Assembly (NCBI GenBank): GCA_030674155.1
Contig: CM060325.1
Span: forward strand, 25,265,335 to 25,329,334
Reading direction: 5' to 3'
DNA length: 64,000 nt
Source: Stramonita haemastoma
Taxonomy: Eukaryota > Mollusca > Gastropoda > Neogastropoda > Muricidae
This document shows, piece after piece, positions 23,441-37,954 of the stretch. The notes beneath the pieces were generated by a model. That model saw nothing but the letters and a program-made list of their open reading frames with translations. It made no database searches and was not told the origin of the DNA. Made by a program: the position numbers and the translations under genes. How positions within the stretch are numbered: position 1 is the first letter of the stretch; each line of letters starts with the position of its first letter.

Positions 23441-23454
23441 TGTCGGAGGAGGGG

Positions 23455-24110
23455 GTGATTTTTTTTAGTTTTTGAAGGTCTATTGATATTAGACCAACAA
23501 ACCTTACATTTTTTTAAAGAGCAGTGCTTGGACATTACAAAAAAGGAAAAATAAAAGCCATACTTCGATTCTTGTACCATTAGTAGTCCACTGAAGTATC
23601 CATCACAAATTGCACAAATATATCTTCAAAACAGTGTCCCTCACAAAAAGTCGTGTACACTAGCACAGACATTGTTTCAGTTGTCCAAACCAGCACAAAC
23701 GGCACTGTACACATATGTACATCAGAATAGAGTGGCACTGGACATGACAATTACTTTCTGTGGTACTTGATGAAGCACCCAGCGCAGAGGCCAACATTGC
23801 AGACTGGACACTCCAAAGTGGACCGTTTTCTTTTTTCGTGTCCAGCAACACAGTTCCTCATTTTGTTGGGTGGCAGCTTTCTCATCTCGTGGGCTACACC
23901 CACAAGATCTGGCTGGGCTGGGAGGACCTGCAGTGGTGGGTTCTCCTTGGCAGCCTGGATCTCTGCAGCAGTGCAGCGCCGACGTACAACTTTGGGTAGG
24001 TAGTAGTCACCTGCCAGACCCTCCACAACCTGCACCCTGAACTGACCAGTACCTGGTCATCTTGGGTTTGCCCGTTTCTCTCAGTGTTGACCAAATAGAG
24101 CACCGCAACT
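23455..24110 (-). pseudogene. piggyBac transposase 3' end fragment (PB0)
   Basis: Minus strand 24035-23751 encodes the C-terminal region: a basic linker (VVRRRCTAAEIQAAKENPP) and the cysteine-rich domain that ends piggyBac transposases (NCVAGHEKR ... CPVCNVGLCAGCFIKYH). The catalytic core is absent. The 3' flank (23461-23760) is closely related to the flank of PB2 at 33020-33152 plus 35409-35580, and so serves as an unoccupied reference for the PB1 insertion. Confidence 0.8.
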
Positions 24111-24129
24111 TGTCAACATGGGGGGGGGG

Positions 24130-25330
24130 GGTGTTGTCCAGAACTGCTCCTCTGTAGAAGTTTTGGAGACTTTTACACTTGTGATCGGTGAGGCGCCCAG
24201 TTCCACGAAAGTGGTACAGTTGGTCTCTAAGGACAATTGATCACTTCAAAATAAAAACCACACAGCACAAATAACACTGTTCTGTAGATACCTAGTGCTC
24301 TCCTGCTCCATACACATCTCCGGCCCTTGCGTCTTCTTCCCCGATGTTCAGTGTGCCATGGCATAGTCCTTGCGATGTTGACGGGCATCACCAACAGCTG
24401 CAGCATCAGCCTTCTTCATCCTGTTGTGGTCCGTGCTAGCAAGGAGCTGAAGTGTGACATTGGACACATCAATGTAGAGGCTGTTCATCACTTTCACCAA
24501 CTCAAAGGCTCCTTCGTTGAAGACAGATACTGCTCTTGCCACACCCCCTTCAACTCGCTTCATCCCCACGAAGGAAGTCTTTGGACAGCGTTCCCAAATC
24601 ATGGAGTTCAGGCACTCGTTCGTGTTCTGGGTGCCTCCAGGAGTCATTTTTCTTAGCAGTGTTTTCATTAGACATGCGTCGATATATCGGAATCATCTTA
24701 TGTGCAATGTTGATTGAAACAAAAGTTGACGATGCATGGTCCTTGTGGCTGCCAGGCTGTTCTCCGTGCGCAAGTGCCCTCTGGTAGAAGCCCCTGCTGT
24801 CTGGGCCCTGTGGACTCTGGCGGTGGTGAGGCTCTTCATCAGTAGACATAGAATGATAAAGTCCAGCCCATATTGCCCTCCTCGTGTTGTGATGTTGCTA
24901 CGGATTGCATTGCCATAATAGTCTTGCTGCATGTCACACTTCTTCTCAGTAAGCTGCCCAGTGCCACGCCCACCTAACCACTCTTCCTTGGCCAGTTTCC
25001 TGAGAGTAGCTTCCATGCGCTTGTGTGCATGGTTTATACATTCAAGCTTTGTCACTTCCATGAGATGGAAGACATTCTGGACAGCTTTGAATGCAGACGA
25101 GTCTCCAATCACTAAGCATTTCAATGTAGCGAAACCGAAATTTTTCTTCAGAGCGTCGCCAAAGGATCTCTGCAGCTCTCACCTCCATGGCCTTGCTGGA
25201 ATCATCATGGTTTTTGCAGCATTCACCAGCATGCTGAAGACGCCTCTCAGCCATCTCTGCATCAGGTAGGTTAGTGGCCTCTGTTACCTTGCAGGTATGA
25301 CAGTACTTGGGCAGCACAACAAAGTCCATG
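24130..25330 (-). pseudogene. Second-lineage Kolobok/Mutator-like transposase fragments
   Basis: Pieces of a related but different transposase occur in order on the minus strand. At 25195-25110 the sequence reads SSKAMEVRAAEILWRRSEEKFRFRY, followed by a broken GDSSAFKAVQNVF motif (second aspartate). KLECINHAHKRMEATLRKL and GTGQLTEKK follow, and at 24660-24560 QNTNECLNSMIWERCPK (glutamate region). An additional GTGRLTD-type piece near 24190 points to a duplication or a second copy. At least four frame breaks are needed. The first-aspartate half is missing. Confidence 0.7.
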
Positions 25331-25570
25331 GTAAGATTTACTGATTAGTAGCACCTTCAGTGGTCACAGTGAAGCTGGCTGGTCCCACTTTGTTATCCCA
25401 TTCTTTATCGTCATTTTCCAAGAAGCCTTGTACCCCTGAAACAAGTTTCTTCCACAACGCAGTGCCCATCCTGGGCTGACCCTTATGGTTGACCAGGGCG
25501 TTGATACTAGGAAGGACAGTGACGTTCGTTTTATGGCAATGCTCTGCAGTGAAACTACTTTTTATGTTAG
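25331..25570 (-). other. Unidentified open stretch
   Basis: About 85 codons are open on the minus strand (25607-25338), including VTVLPSINALVNHKG. I recognise no family. It might be the missing middle of the adjacent Kolobok-like fragment or another repeat. Confidence 0.25.
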
Positions 25571-26151
25571 GGGCAGAATTCACATCTTGTGGTCTGAAAT
25601 AATGCATATGGACTAAAGAAAGATTTTTCAGGGATCAAACTGAGATTTGAATCTTCGGTTGCTATGGTAACCAGGGAAACAGTTGGCCATTTTGAATTTT
25701 TCAATGTTTCATATGTATGATATTTCTCAGAATCTAATTGACCAAACAAGTTTAAATCTGCTGTATATTTAGAAAAGTAAATGTACTGTATTGTTACAAC
25801 GGCTTTTTTAAGGTAACATGAGTAGTTTTAGAGAAAAAATTAAATACCAATAAATTAGATAAAAAAAACCGAAAATAAAGAGTATACATAATTTTGATGT
25901 CCTGTGCAAGCCAAACCTGAATAGATAGAGCAAAACCCTATTGACACAATATAGATCATGCATCCCTCTAGTAGCATGCAAAGTTTGGTTACAATCTGAC
26001 AACCACATTTTGAAAATTTTGTTACATAATGTACAAAAAAGTCAAAAAGTACAAAACGGAGAAAACGGGCACAAACGACTCACGATAACACTAATCTCAC
26101 CTCCACTGTTCATGAAGCCTCTGCCAACCCCCAGAATCCTCCAGAAACACT

Positions 26152-28554
<2,403 letters not shown>

Positions 28555-29014
28555 TTTGTGATCGTATCCACTTGGTCACGTGACGCGATAGGGCCACTGG
28601 TGTTCGGCAAATCCGAGTTCAGAGTTCACACACACCATATACGGAGGTCTCGGCCGCCTCAGTAAGGTGAATTTGGCATCTGCTTCCAAGAATGATGTAA
28701 ACTAGGTCACCTATAACCAAGCTAACGGTGTAAGGAGACAACAAGCTCTCTTCCTATATGCGGCATGCCTAGGTTTCGCGAGTGTAAACAATCGTAACTA
28801 AGGCTGAAAAATCGGATTTTTTTTTACACAAAAGGAGAAAAATCGAACACACCAGGTATTTATTAAAGGCTTTTATTGACACAAAATGCATGTTTTCAGG
28901 CAAAACAAGTGAAGAATTCAAAAACATACATATTTTACTTACAAATTCTGGTAAAATCTCAAAAGTGGTCTGATAGCCGATTTTTCTCATTTTCACTGCA
29001 GAACATTGCCTTAT

Positions 29015-29120
29015 ACCCCGTTTTAATCTGTATTTAGTTGCACAGTTGCAATCTGAGTTAAAATTTGATGAGGTGACAGCCCTGATATGGTCTGTGTGGT
29101 CAGCTGGGCTACAACATGAT
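29015..29120 (+). repeat. R1 repeat copy
   Basis: Reads 'ttagttgcacagttgcaatctgagttaaaatttgatgaggtgacagcc' without a break at the TTAA where K-B is inserted in the sister copy. It is the unoccupied counterpart of 22632-22710. Confidence 0.75.
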
Positions 29121-29124
29121 TGCA

Positions 29125-29490
29125 TTGGATCAAAGTGTGGGTATGTCTAATGGGACGTGTTTGTAAGGAGAGGCTGTAGATTACAGTCTGCCCTGATGCT
29201 AGTTGTACTTTGCCAGCTCCCGTCCATCTACTTTCGCTAATCCCTAATATATCTAGTTGGTAGCCCTCCATTTCTCTTGCAATCTGAGCTGCTGATCCTG
29301 TACTGTACATAGTTCACACATTCCAATGTCCGATGTTGAGTTTAGTGTTGGGACTTGCGAAGGACCTTGTCGGATGTTGTGTTTCCCGGAGGCTTTCACC
29401 CATCGTCATCATGTTGCCAGAGTTGACGATCCCTGGTTTCGTTGTAAATTTATGTCCATGGTTTCTGTAACTGGTTTTCTTTTACGGGAG
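29125..29490 (-). mobile_element. RTE-like LINE 5' fragment, sister of 22711-23105
   Basis: Encodes AQIAREMEGYQLDILGISESRW and GAGKVQLASGQTVIYS, then passes into the R1 sequence at the same point as the fragment at 22711-23105. The shared breakpoint means either one copied composite unit or a segmental duplication. Confidence 0.7.
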
Positions 29491-30430
29491 GAGGTAGGTA
29501 GCAGCAGCCAATTTTTTTTTTATAGCATATACATGCATGAAACTGGTATTTTTGAAAAGAACTTTTTAAAACAAACAATAAAAAAAAAAATTAAGTGTCT
29601 ATCTTTATTCTTTCAAAAGTTATTGATGTCCAAAGATAACGTTTTCTGGTGTTTTTCACAATATGAAAGCCATACTTTGAAAGGGCCTATTGTGCAAAGC
29701 ACTGTAATCACATTCCTGCACATTTCTATACACAATGTCTGTAACACTGATAATCCCTACAAGAAACATCAACTCTCTATCTTGAAGGGGAAAAAAGATA
29801 TACTATGTTGAAATTGCCTAATCATGCGATTGGCAGTCTGCTCAAATTGCATGATTGGCCATGTTTGAGGTCCAACAGGAAGGATGAGATGGCATCTTAT
29901 GGTTACTTTTTTACATTGTTCAAAAGATATGTTCATGTAGACTATGCCTAATTTTTTCTAGGGCTGTACTAGACCAAATGCTTCAAATATTGGGGTCTGA
30001 TTTTGCTAAAAACCTTAAAATGCCCTGTGATGGACCAAAATACAGTACACAGTAGATTTTTTGTCAATAACTTTTGAACCTGTAGAGATATTGACTTGAA
30101 ATTTGATGTAAAACATGGTTGTATATGCTATTAAAAAATGCATTTGTTGAATGTTTTCATCCATTACATAATGTAATTTTGGATTCAAAATGGCTGCCAA
30201 ATGCCCCCAAATGAGGCGAACATTCTAGAGAAATGTTATGAAACATCAAATTTTACCAAAATATGCTTAGAAAATGAGCAACAATCATTCTAACTTATAT
30301 TTTAATAGTAAATTACTCTTACTTTGCATATTTTTAATATGTTGTGATATGATAATCCCAGAAGAAGATATATGTTCACTTACAGACGGGTGGTAAAGGA
30401 CAGAGACAGGTTCATATCAGGGTTTGGGGA
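29491..30430. other. AT-rich non-coding sequence
   Basis: No gene. Contains 'ttttgaacctgtagagatattgacttgaaatttga' and 'aaaatggctgcc' blocks like those in the 3' regions of the Kolobok-like elements, so it may be a non-autonomous relative, but no ends were found. Confidence 0.4.
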
Positions 30431-30432
30431 GC

Positions 30433-31595
30433 TCACTGCTGTTGTCCCTGCAGGTATTTTTTGAAGGCCTGGTATCTTTGGGGCAGATTTTTTGGTGTTT
30501 CCACTATGGAAGATCTGCCTGGTGATGAAGATGGTGCCAAAGATAGACCTTCTGCCAAAATGAAGGTAGAGGAGATGGGCCAAGCATCTGGTCGCCGGGG
30601 CCAACGGTATACTGGTTCTCCCTCAGCTTTTAGCATGAAGCTAATAATCCCTTCAATTTCGCTTATACATGACACGACTTCTCCTATAAAAAAAAAAGTC
30701 TTCATCATAGTATACGGCAACAATCTCTCCCTCTTGCTTGAAGCTGTATTTGCAGAAGTGGTAAGTGGTTTCCTCAGATACAGCCTCATCACTGTCATCC
30801 TCCCACACAGAGTCGGATTCTGTGTCGCTGTCCTGCACTTCTTTGCGGGGGCCCATGCTTTGGTGACGTGCCTGGACTTGTAGTGGTGGCAAGCCTTCCA
30901 ATTCCCCCCCCCCCCCCCCCCCAAAGAACTGGAGAAGTTGATTGGTCAGCATGAGGACTGTTCCAGAAACTTTCAGATGTTCTGACTTTCTTTCCAGGAT
31001 GATTTTCTGGAACAAGATCTCTGCCCTCAGTGCCTTTTTCAGATTTTTTTAAAAGAAGTGTATGTTTCCAGGAGACGATGGACTTCTTCAACTGATGCAC
31101 ATGGCCCACTGTGAGGTCAAAGATTTTCCACAATTTGCCTTTTTTGTGTGTTTTTTCTTTCTTGGGCCAAGTCTCTTTGTTGCCTAGCTGCTTCCAGAAT
31201 GTTCTGTCTGTTCTTCACAGCATCCTTTTCCATCTGGTTGTGCTTCTAAGAGAAGGAGCTTTCTTCGTTGACATTTTAAGCAGCTCAGCTTGCTCTTCAG
31301 GAGTCTTCTTTGACAGCAGCCAGGCAGACAGGGACTTGCTCCTCTTCAGAAGGTTGACTGTGGAGTGGTGGTGAACACTGGCATTCCTACGTTTGAACAG
31401 AGAAAAGTCCATGTCTGCCAAACACTCCTCACTAACCAGGTTGGTGACATGGGAATGCTGAAGCCGTTTCCTTTTCTCTTCATCTTGGATGCCAAAGTAT
31501 TTTCCATCAGGCAGAAAATCAGCTTCCACTAAACTCTGGCTGATCTTTTCCACAACTGCTTTTACTGAGTCTTTCTTCTGGTCACTAATAGCTAG
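30433..31595 (-). pseudogene. Unidentified decayed coding region
   Basis: Protein-like minus-strand segments lie in order. The first is a basic stretch at 31595-31215 (DFLPDGKYFGIQ, FKRRNASVHHHSTVNLLKRSK, SKKTPEEQAELLKM). An acidic stretch follows (DSDTESDSVWEDDSDE, about 30840). The last is an aromatic-rich stretch (TTYHFCKYSFK, IVAVYYDEDFF, VYRWPRRPDAWPISS) ending near 30433. Two frame breaks are visible, one at a run of 18 C (30905-30922) and one at an A-run (about 30690). I do not recognise the family. The upstream frame appears to continue on the far side of the putative LTR (32949 onward: FSIYL then AISDQKKD). It could be a transposon-encoded protein or a lost host gene. Confidence 0.45.
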
Positions 31596-32948
31596 TGTAA
31601 CCCAGGCTCTCTATCCTTCCGCCGGGTACATAAAAGTAATTTGGGTTCGGACTCTTCCACACAAAGAAATAGATAAAAACTGGAATGGCTGTTCCAAGGA
31701 TTTATTGATTGTAAAATTCTATTGGGTTTGTAAGGTAGATAGCAATCTCAAACCATGCCCCAAATCAACTAACTCAAAAACACAACAGCTTCGTGATGGA
31801 GTAGACCACCAGCTGGTTCGTGCTCTCTGCACACAATCCAACATACACAAAAATACTAAGATTAATCACACTAAAAGACCCACTGTGGATAGCACAGTGC
31901 AATAACTAAATCAGTGATGGCTTCTTGAGCCATTCCACCAAACCTCAATTTGGTAACAAGATTTTTTTCATAGTGGCAGAACAACTTCACTCCCAGGGTG
32001 TCACCCGTTTCCCCCAATATAAAATACATAGCAATCTCATGCCTAATTTAACCACTAAAGGTGTCAAAACATTTCACCCAGGTTCAGCTTTTGACAACAA
32101 CACTGAATCCTGTGGAGTACACAATCAAAGCGCTCTCATTCAAATTAGTCACATTCAATTTAGTCACGTGCATGCAACCGGTTACACATAAAAATAACAA
32201 ATTACATGTCTACAGTCACACACACACACACCAGGGTGACGGGTTGGAGGAGACATATGAGTGGGAACAGATATCAGGTACTGAGCTATGATTCAAGAAG
32301 AACCTAGATGAAAAATATGTGTGTACCACAACATCATAGCTACCACAACCCTTCCAACCATCTTACTCAGTTGTTCGAACAGAGTAAAATATAAAACATG
32401 ACAAATTATTTCTCCTTGAGAAATTCAGCTCCACCTTCACTGAAACAGGGGTGTTCAATATTTCTCCTTGGCATATTCAGTTCACCTCTATTCAAACAGG
32501 GGCTTTCATAATCCATTCTCCATACACCATAGCAACATAAAAATCAATTATGATCGCCTGAAAATGCTCCAATAATTCACAGTCACTTATAAGGCCAACA
32601 ACACCAAAAGACACAACTTATAGCAAGAGAAATGCTTGAAACATCGAAGCATTTCTAATCATAACAATTTACTTTCACCTAAATGACTGCTTCAAACCGG
32701 TTCCTCACAGTACTGATGTACCTCTGAAAAATAACGTAATAAAAACACACAACATCTTGCTCAAAATAACTAACACACTATAACATTAACACTCACCTAA
32801 AAAAGGGCACGTTGATCACCTAAGAGGTGAATAGTAGCCTAAACTACTAACAAAAATGTGGCTTCCTGTCTCAACGATCAACCGCTCAACTGTCCGGAGA
32901 TTTCTAGAATGTCGACAGGAAGTGCCTAGATCGTTATCCCCCTTGGCA
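31596..32948. mobile_element. Possible solo LTR
   Basis: A 1,353-bp AT-rich block starts TGTAACCC and ends CCTTGGCA, the TG...CA ends of an LTR. It has CTAG on both sides (31592-31595 and 32949-32952), a plausible 4-bp target duplication. Removing it joins two stretches that read through in one minus-strand frame. A TATAAA occurs near 32389. No primer-binding site, polyprotein or second LTR is present, so the call rests on ends and target site only. Confidence 0.4.
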
Positions 32949-33152
32949 CTAGGTATATTGAAAAGTGCATTCTAAAATAATGGCATATAATGGGACCGCA
33001 GACAACGTCACTGGGTAATGTTAGATTTTTTAGTTTTTGAAGGTCTTCTATTAATATTAGACCAACAAACCTATACATTTTTTTAAAGAGCAGTGCTTGG
33101 ACAATACAAAAAAGGAAAAATAAAAGCCATACCTTGATTTTTGTTCCTTTAA

Positions 33153-35404
33153 CCCTTTGCTGGGCAGAGCATGGCCGATTTTCTACTTCCTGCCGGGCAG
33201 ACAAAATGGCTGTGCAGAGTGTGTGAGAGGGTGTGTCTATTCAATTTGTAATAACTTTGGATTGCATGCATGGATTTTGATCAAATAAAGAGAAAAACAT
33301 GAAGAAATGAAAAAAGAAAAATGTTTTTCCTACCTTGTGCTGATCTTCTTGTTTTGGATGAATGATGCAGGAACAAAAAAAAAAATGTTGAAAAAAATCC
33401 ACTGTACACTATTTACATCACAAAAAGTCCTACTGCAATCACTGTGGTGCCTCAACCACAGCCCCAAGGTGCTGTGGGAAGCAAGTGTCCTTGCAGTAAT
33501 TCACTTGGCACACATCACAACCAAATGTGGATTCTACAGCCTTTCCTGAAGGGGTACGTCGACCAGCTCTCTTACAGGCAACACAGGCTCTTTTTCGTTC
33601 GTCGAACAAGTACATGGGACTGAACATTCTCTGGGTTGACAGTCTGGCTCTTTCTTTTGGCACCCTTTTTCTTCCTGGAGGAAAAGCCACCTATGAGCTG
33701 ATCAGCAAGGTCCATCCTGTAGTCCAAGAGTGCATACCGGGCCTTCGGTTTTTCCTCCACACTTTTGTCGTACAGGATGAAGGCATTGTTGATGGCAGCA
33801 TCAAACACAAAACTGAGGAGGTACCTCCAGTATTTGATGGATTTTTTGAGAGTAGAATAGTACCCCCTCATTTGGTCAGGCTTGTCTACTCCCCCCATGT
33901 TTTCATTGTAAACTTTTACAACCTTGGGGCAGGGCACATCAATTTTTGCCCGAGCACGTTTGTCCCACCTTTGAACAACATCCTGGCTGTGTGACACATT
34001 TGTGGACAGCAAGTTCACATCACGCTTATCATGCCACACTGTTGCCAAGATGTTGCCTTTCTGGTAGACAATGTGCTCACCTTTGTTCAGTCGTCGGTGG
34101 CTTTTCATGCCGGCAGGTAGACCTACACGATTTGTGCGAACAGTTGCACATGCATAGGTGCTACGTGCCAGCAAATCCTCCATCAAAGGCACAGAAGAAA
34201 AGAAGTTGTCAAAATAAAGATGGCGGTTTTTATCCAGATACTTTTGTGCCAGCTGCATCACCACATGATGTCCCAGTCCCACATGAACTCCCTCAGGTCG
34301 CCTACCACAGTACACGTCAAAGTCAAGAACAAAACTGGTCTGAGCATCAGCAGCACACCACACTTTCATGCCCCACTTGATAGGTTTGATAGGCATGTAC
34401 TGTCTCAAAGTACTCCTCCCTTTGAAAGGTACCATAACCTCATCAATGCTTATTTCTTTGCCTGGAAGAAATTTTCCTGAAAATGTTTCCTTGGCCATGG
34501 TAAAGACAGGTCTGACTTTGAAAAGTCTGTCCCTGTTTGGGCCCTGAGGGTCAGGCTGGTTGGTGTTGTCAGCAACATGTAGATACTCAGAAATTTTTTT
34601 GTATCTCTTCAAAGGCATCACTTTGCTGACACCTTGAACACCGTATCTATCATCTGTTGACCAGTACATGTCATCTCTGGGCAAACTGTGAATTCCCATA
34701 AGAATGAGAATGCCAAAAAATGCCTTTATCTCCTCCGGAGTTGTTTCACTCCACAGAGGATCGCCATTTGGTTTTCTGGCGATTTTGATACGCGCATACG
34801 CGTTTGTTTCATCAGATATCTTTTCAAACATCTGTGGAGTAAACAACTGATAAAAGAAAGCAAGTTGTGAACCGAATCTAGGGTCAAAATCATCGATTCT
34901 AACTCCAGTTTGCTGCGTAAAGTTCATGATCCTAATCGGCTGTGTTTGCTCAGACCAGTTGTTTTCGACTCGATCGTCGTCATTGTCATCTCCGTCACTC
35001 CAGTCACTCAAGTCAGATGTGTGTACGCTACTAACATCACTTATGTCGATATCTGAAGTTGGTTGCACTTCCCTAAGTTGGATATCTTCAGCACGAAAGC
35101 CGTAGAAAGGCTCGTCGTCATCGGTATCGAACATCTCCGCCATCTTCAGAAATTTTCAAATTTTTTCGTCGGTCACTTTCACACAAACGCTTCGTACTCC
35201 ACCTCTGGCCGTGAAACAAAGAACAAACACGGAAGAGGATGTAGCGGAAGTCTCGTAGTTAATATTCAAATGAGACTTGATGCGAGAACCGCGACGGTTT
35301 CGATATTTGAACGCTCTAAAGTGGCGGTATAGTAGCCGGGCGCTTTGGGGCGTTTTGCCCATATCGCCAGCCGGGCGCTTTGGGGCGTTGTGCCAAGCAA
35401 AGGG
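33153..35404 (-). mobile_element. piggyBac element PB1, complete, TTAA-flanked
   Basis: A 2,252-bp element with TTAA at 33149-33152 and 35405-35408. Ends are CCCTTTGCTGGGCA (left) and, reversed, CCCTTTGCTTGGCA (right). It sits in the 3' flank of PB2. A related undisrupted sequence at 23580-23583 reads TTAG at the insertion point, so the pre-insertion site is visible in the same window. Confidence 0.92.
33439..35143 (-). CDS. piggyBac transposase (PB1), one late frameshift
   Basis: Intronless frame from ATG at 35143 giving 523 residues. An acidic N-terminus comes first, then the catalytic triad Asp234 (EISIDEVMVPFKGR), Asp312 (LYFDNFFSS) and Asp420 (ENMGGVDKPDQM), all intact. The C-terminal cysteine-rich domain (RACVACKRAGRR ... 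FGCDVCQVNYCKDTCF) is present but in another frame (33590-33439), so one indel lies between about 33610 and 33670. The enzyme excises and inserts DNA at TTAA. With the full core intact and both ends present, this is among the youngest elements here; without the cysteine-rich domain it would probably bind its ends poorly. Unlike PB4 and PB5 it shows no spliced first exon. Confidence 0.92.
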
Positions 35405-35479
35405 TTAATAGTCCACTGAAGCATCCACCACAAATTGCACAAATATATCCGTGAAACTGTTCCTCACAAAAAGTCATGT

Positions 35480-37209
35480 AGACTAGCACAAACATTGTTT
35501 CAGTTGTCCCAAACAACACAAACAGCACTGTACACATATGTACATCGGAACAGAGGGGCACTGGAGTTGACAATTATTTTCTGTGGTACTTGATGAAGCA
35601 CCCAGCGCAGAGGCCAACATCACAGACTGGACACTCCAAGAAGATCGTTTTCTGCTTGCGTGTCCAGCAACACAGTTCCTCATTTTGTTGGGTGGCAGCT
35701 TTCTCATCTCATGGGCTACACCCACAAGATCTGGCTGGGGCTGGGCAGGCTGGGCTGGGAGTTCCTGCAGTGGTGGGTTCTCCCTGGCAGCTTGGATCTT
35801 GGCGGCGGTGCGGCGCCGACGCACAACCTTGGGTGGGTGGTAGTCACCTGCCAGACCCTCAACCTGCACCATGAACTGGTACCTGGTCATCTTGGGCCTG
35901 TCTGAAGTGTTCTTCTCATAGATTATATAGGCATTCAAGACAGCCCTCCCAAACAAGGAGAAGACGACCTTGAGTGACCACTTCATGGTGCGGCGCTCCG
36001 ACAGGTAGACGTAGAGGCGTGAATCATTCAAATCCACCCCCCCCCCCCATGGTCTTGTTGTACTTGGCCACACACCTGGGCTTCCTCACCTGCTGTCTTC
36101 TCCTATTCTCCACCTGTTCAAAGCCTGCAGAGACAGCAGTACTTAGAAGAATGGGTTTCTTCCCACCGTCCTTGTAGGCAACACACAGGAGATTGCCTTT
36201 CCGGCGCTCAGCGACCTCATGGTTGCCAAGTCGTTGCTGAAGCGCCGCCCTTGGTAAACCTCTCCTGTGAGCCCTGACGGTGCCTGTGGCTGTTGTCCCT
36301 TGCTGGTACAGGTCCAGGAACAGCTGAGGTGAGGAGAAGTAGTTGTCTACTCCCAGGTGATGGCCACGGTTCAAAAAGTGGCAGTTGGTCAGCAGTCGCA
36401 TGACCAAAGCGTAGGTCGCGCCCTGTGGATCTACCGCTCCTCCCGGGTTTCTGCCCTTGTACACCTCAAAGTAAGAGGTGTGCCCATTTTCGGCATCACA
36501 GACACACCACAGCTTGATGCAAAAGCGTGCATGGCGCTTCAGGGGCATAAACTGCCGCAGATGTGGCGTTTTCCCCTTGTAGCCCACCATGCTCTCATCA
36601 ATGGAGATGTCTGCACCCGGGTGGTAGAAGTGCAGAAACTTCTTTGTAAAATGTGAGATCATAGGCTGGATCTTGTATAGCTTGTGGCGTGGGTCACCAA
36701 CTGGAGGCTGCTCTGCGTTGTTGTTGAAGTGCAGGAACTTCATCAGCAGCTGGAATCTGTCCCGTGAAAAATGTTCCAGGAACCACGGGGTCTTCTGGCT
36801 GAGGTGACTGGAATCCCAGTAAGCAGCGAGGGTGGTCTTCCTGATCAGCCCCATGTTGAAGGAGACCCCAGAAAAGCTCTCATCTCTTCTGGTGTTGTGA
36901 CCCCCTTTTTTAATCCACTGGTGGACAATTGAGTGTGGTTTTTGACGTAGATAGTCCTGGTGGGCATCTATCCACTGCTCACTGTACGTGTTTGTTTCTG
37001 CAACTATGCGGTTAATAAATTCTGGGGAAAAAAAAGATTGACATAGTCAATGGGCCTGGAGTCTGGAGGAGGAGCATGTTTAGGGCCTGGAACTGCTGTA
37101 AAAGCAATGTGTTCAGGTCCTGGGTCTTCCCCTATGATGGGCATCCACAGGCCATTGACGTCTGGGTCAGCAGCTTCACCGTCGCCCTCACTGTCCGAAC
37201 TGCTGGACT
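35480..37209 (-). pseudogene. piggyBac transposase (PB2), decayed
   Basis: Starts after an acceptor (TTTGTTGCAG, minus strand, ending 37210) with an acidic segment (SSSSDSEGDGEAADPD). The core follows with ADISIDESMVGYKGK, HHLGVDNYFSS and GVDLND, the three aspartates. A C-terminal CPVCDVGLCAGCF domain ends it. Three frame breaks all fall in or near short repeats: an A-run (about 37026), an 11-C run (36037-36047) immediately before the third aspartate, and near 35640. The first exon upstream of 37209 was not found. Confidence 0.85.
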
Positions 37210-37355
37210 CTGCAACAAAGATAAAAAAAGGAAAAAACATATTACAATTCGGTTTCAGAGCATTATAAATTGGTTTATAAATGATCAGTTCATCCATACA
37301 TCTCTGTGGGGTTATTTTTCTTTTCCAAAATTAGCTATATAAATTAGAGCATTTC

Positions 37356-37442
37356 TTCACATACACACACACATACACACACGCACACACACACACACAC
37401 ACTTACAAGTGCCTGTCCGCATACATACCCACGCTCACATAT

Positions 37443-37500
<58 letters not shown>
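37356..37500. repeat. (CA)n microsatellites
   Basis: Two CA blocks (37362-37401 and 37443-37499) in the spacer between PB2 and the pogo element. Confidence 0.95.
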
Positions 37501-37501
<1 letters not shown>

Positions 37502-37954
37502 TACATCCTTGACTGTACACGCTTTCATACATGCTTCCACACCTAAATGTGCACACTTTTAGATGGGTCCATGCCAATAGTTTGTTGTGTTTTTTTTGTT
37601 GTCTAATATCACTTTGATGTGAACACAAGTAAAATTGAAGACCAACACACTAATAATACATTGCTTTTAGTTATATTAGCAATTCCAGTCAATAAGAAAC
37701 AAAATCTCATCAATAAAATCCAATTTCACATACTTCACATTTTCAGGTTATAAGCCCCGACACACCCCTTGTGCACCCTTACTGTTTTATCAACTCGTGT
37801 GCTGATAAACATTACCTAGAGTGGAGTCGCCAGCGATCGCACACTAACACACTAAACGGGAGGTAACTTTTCCGGGCTTCGTAGCTCCTCTTTCTATGTA
37901 CTTTCCGCCATTTTTAAACTGCAGTAAGAGAGTTATCTTTCCTTGTGCGATTGA

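Larger units (their letters stand above)
33020..37300 (-). mobile_element. piggyBac element PB2, interrupted by PB1
   Basis: Holds the PB2 transposase remains (37209-35480) and a 3' flank split into 33020-33152 and 35409-35580 by PB1. The fused flank matches 23461-23760 of PB0. Terminal repeats and the outer TTAA were not located, so the outer limits are approximate. Confidence 0.65.
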
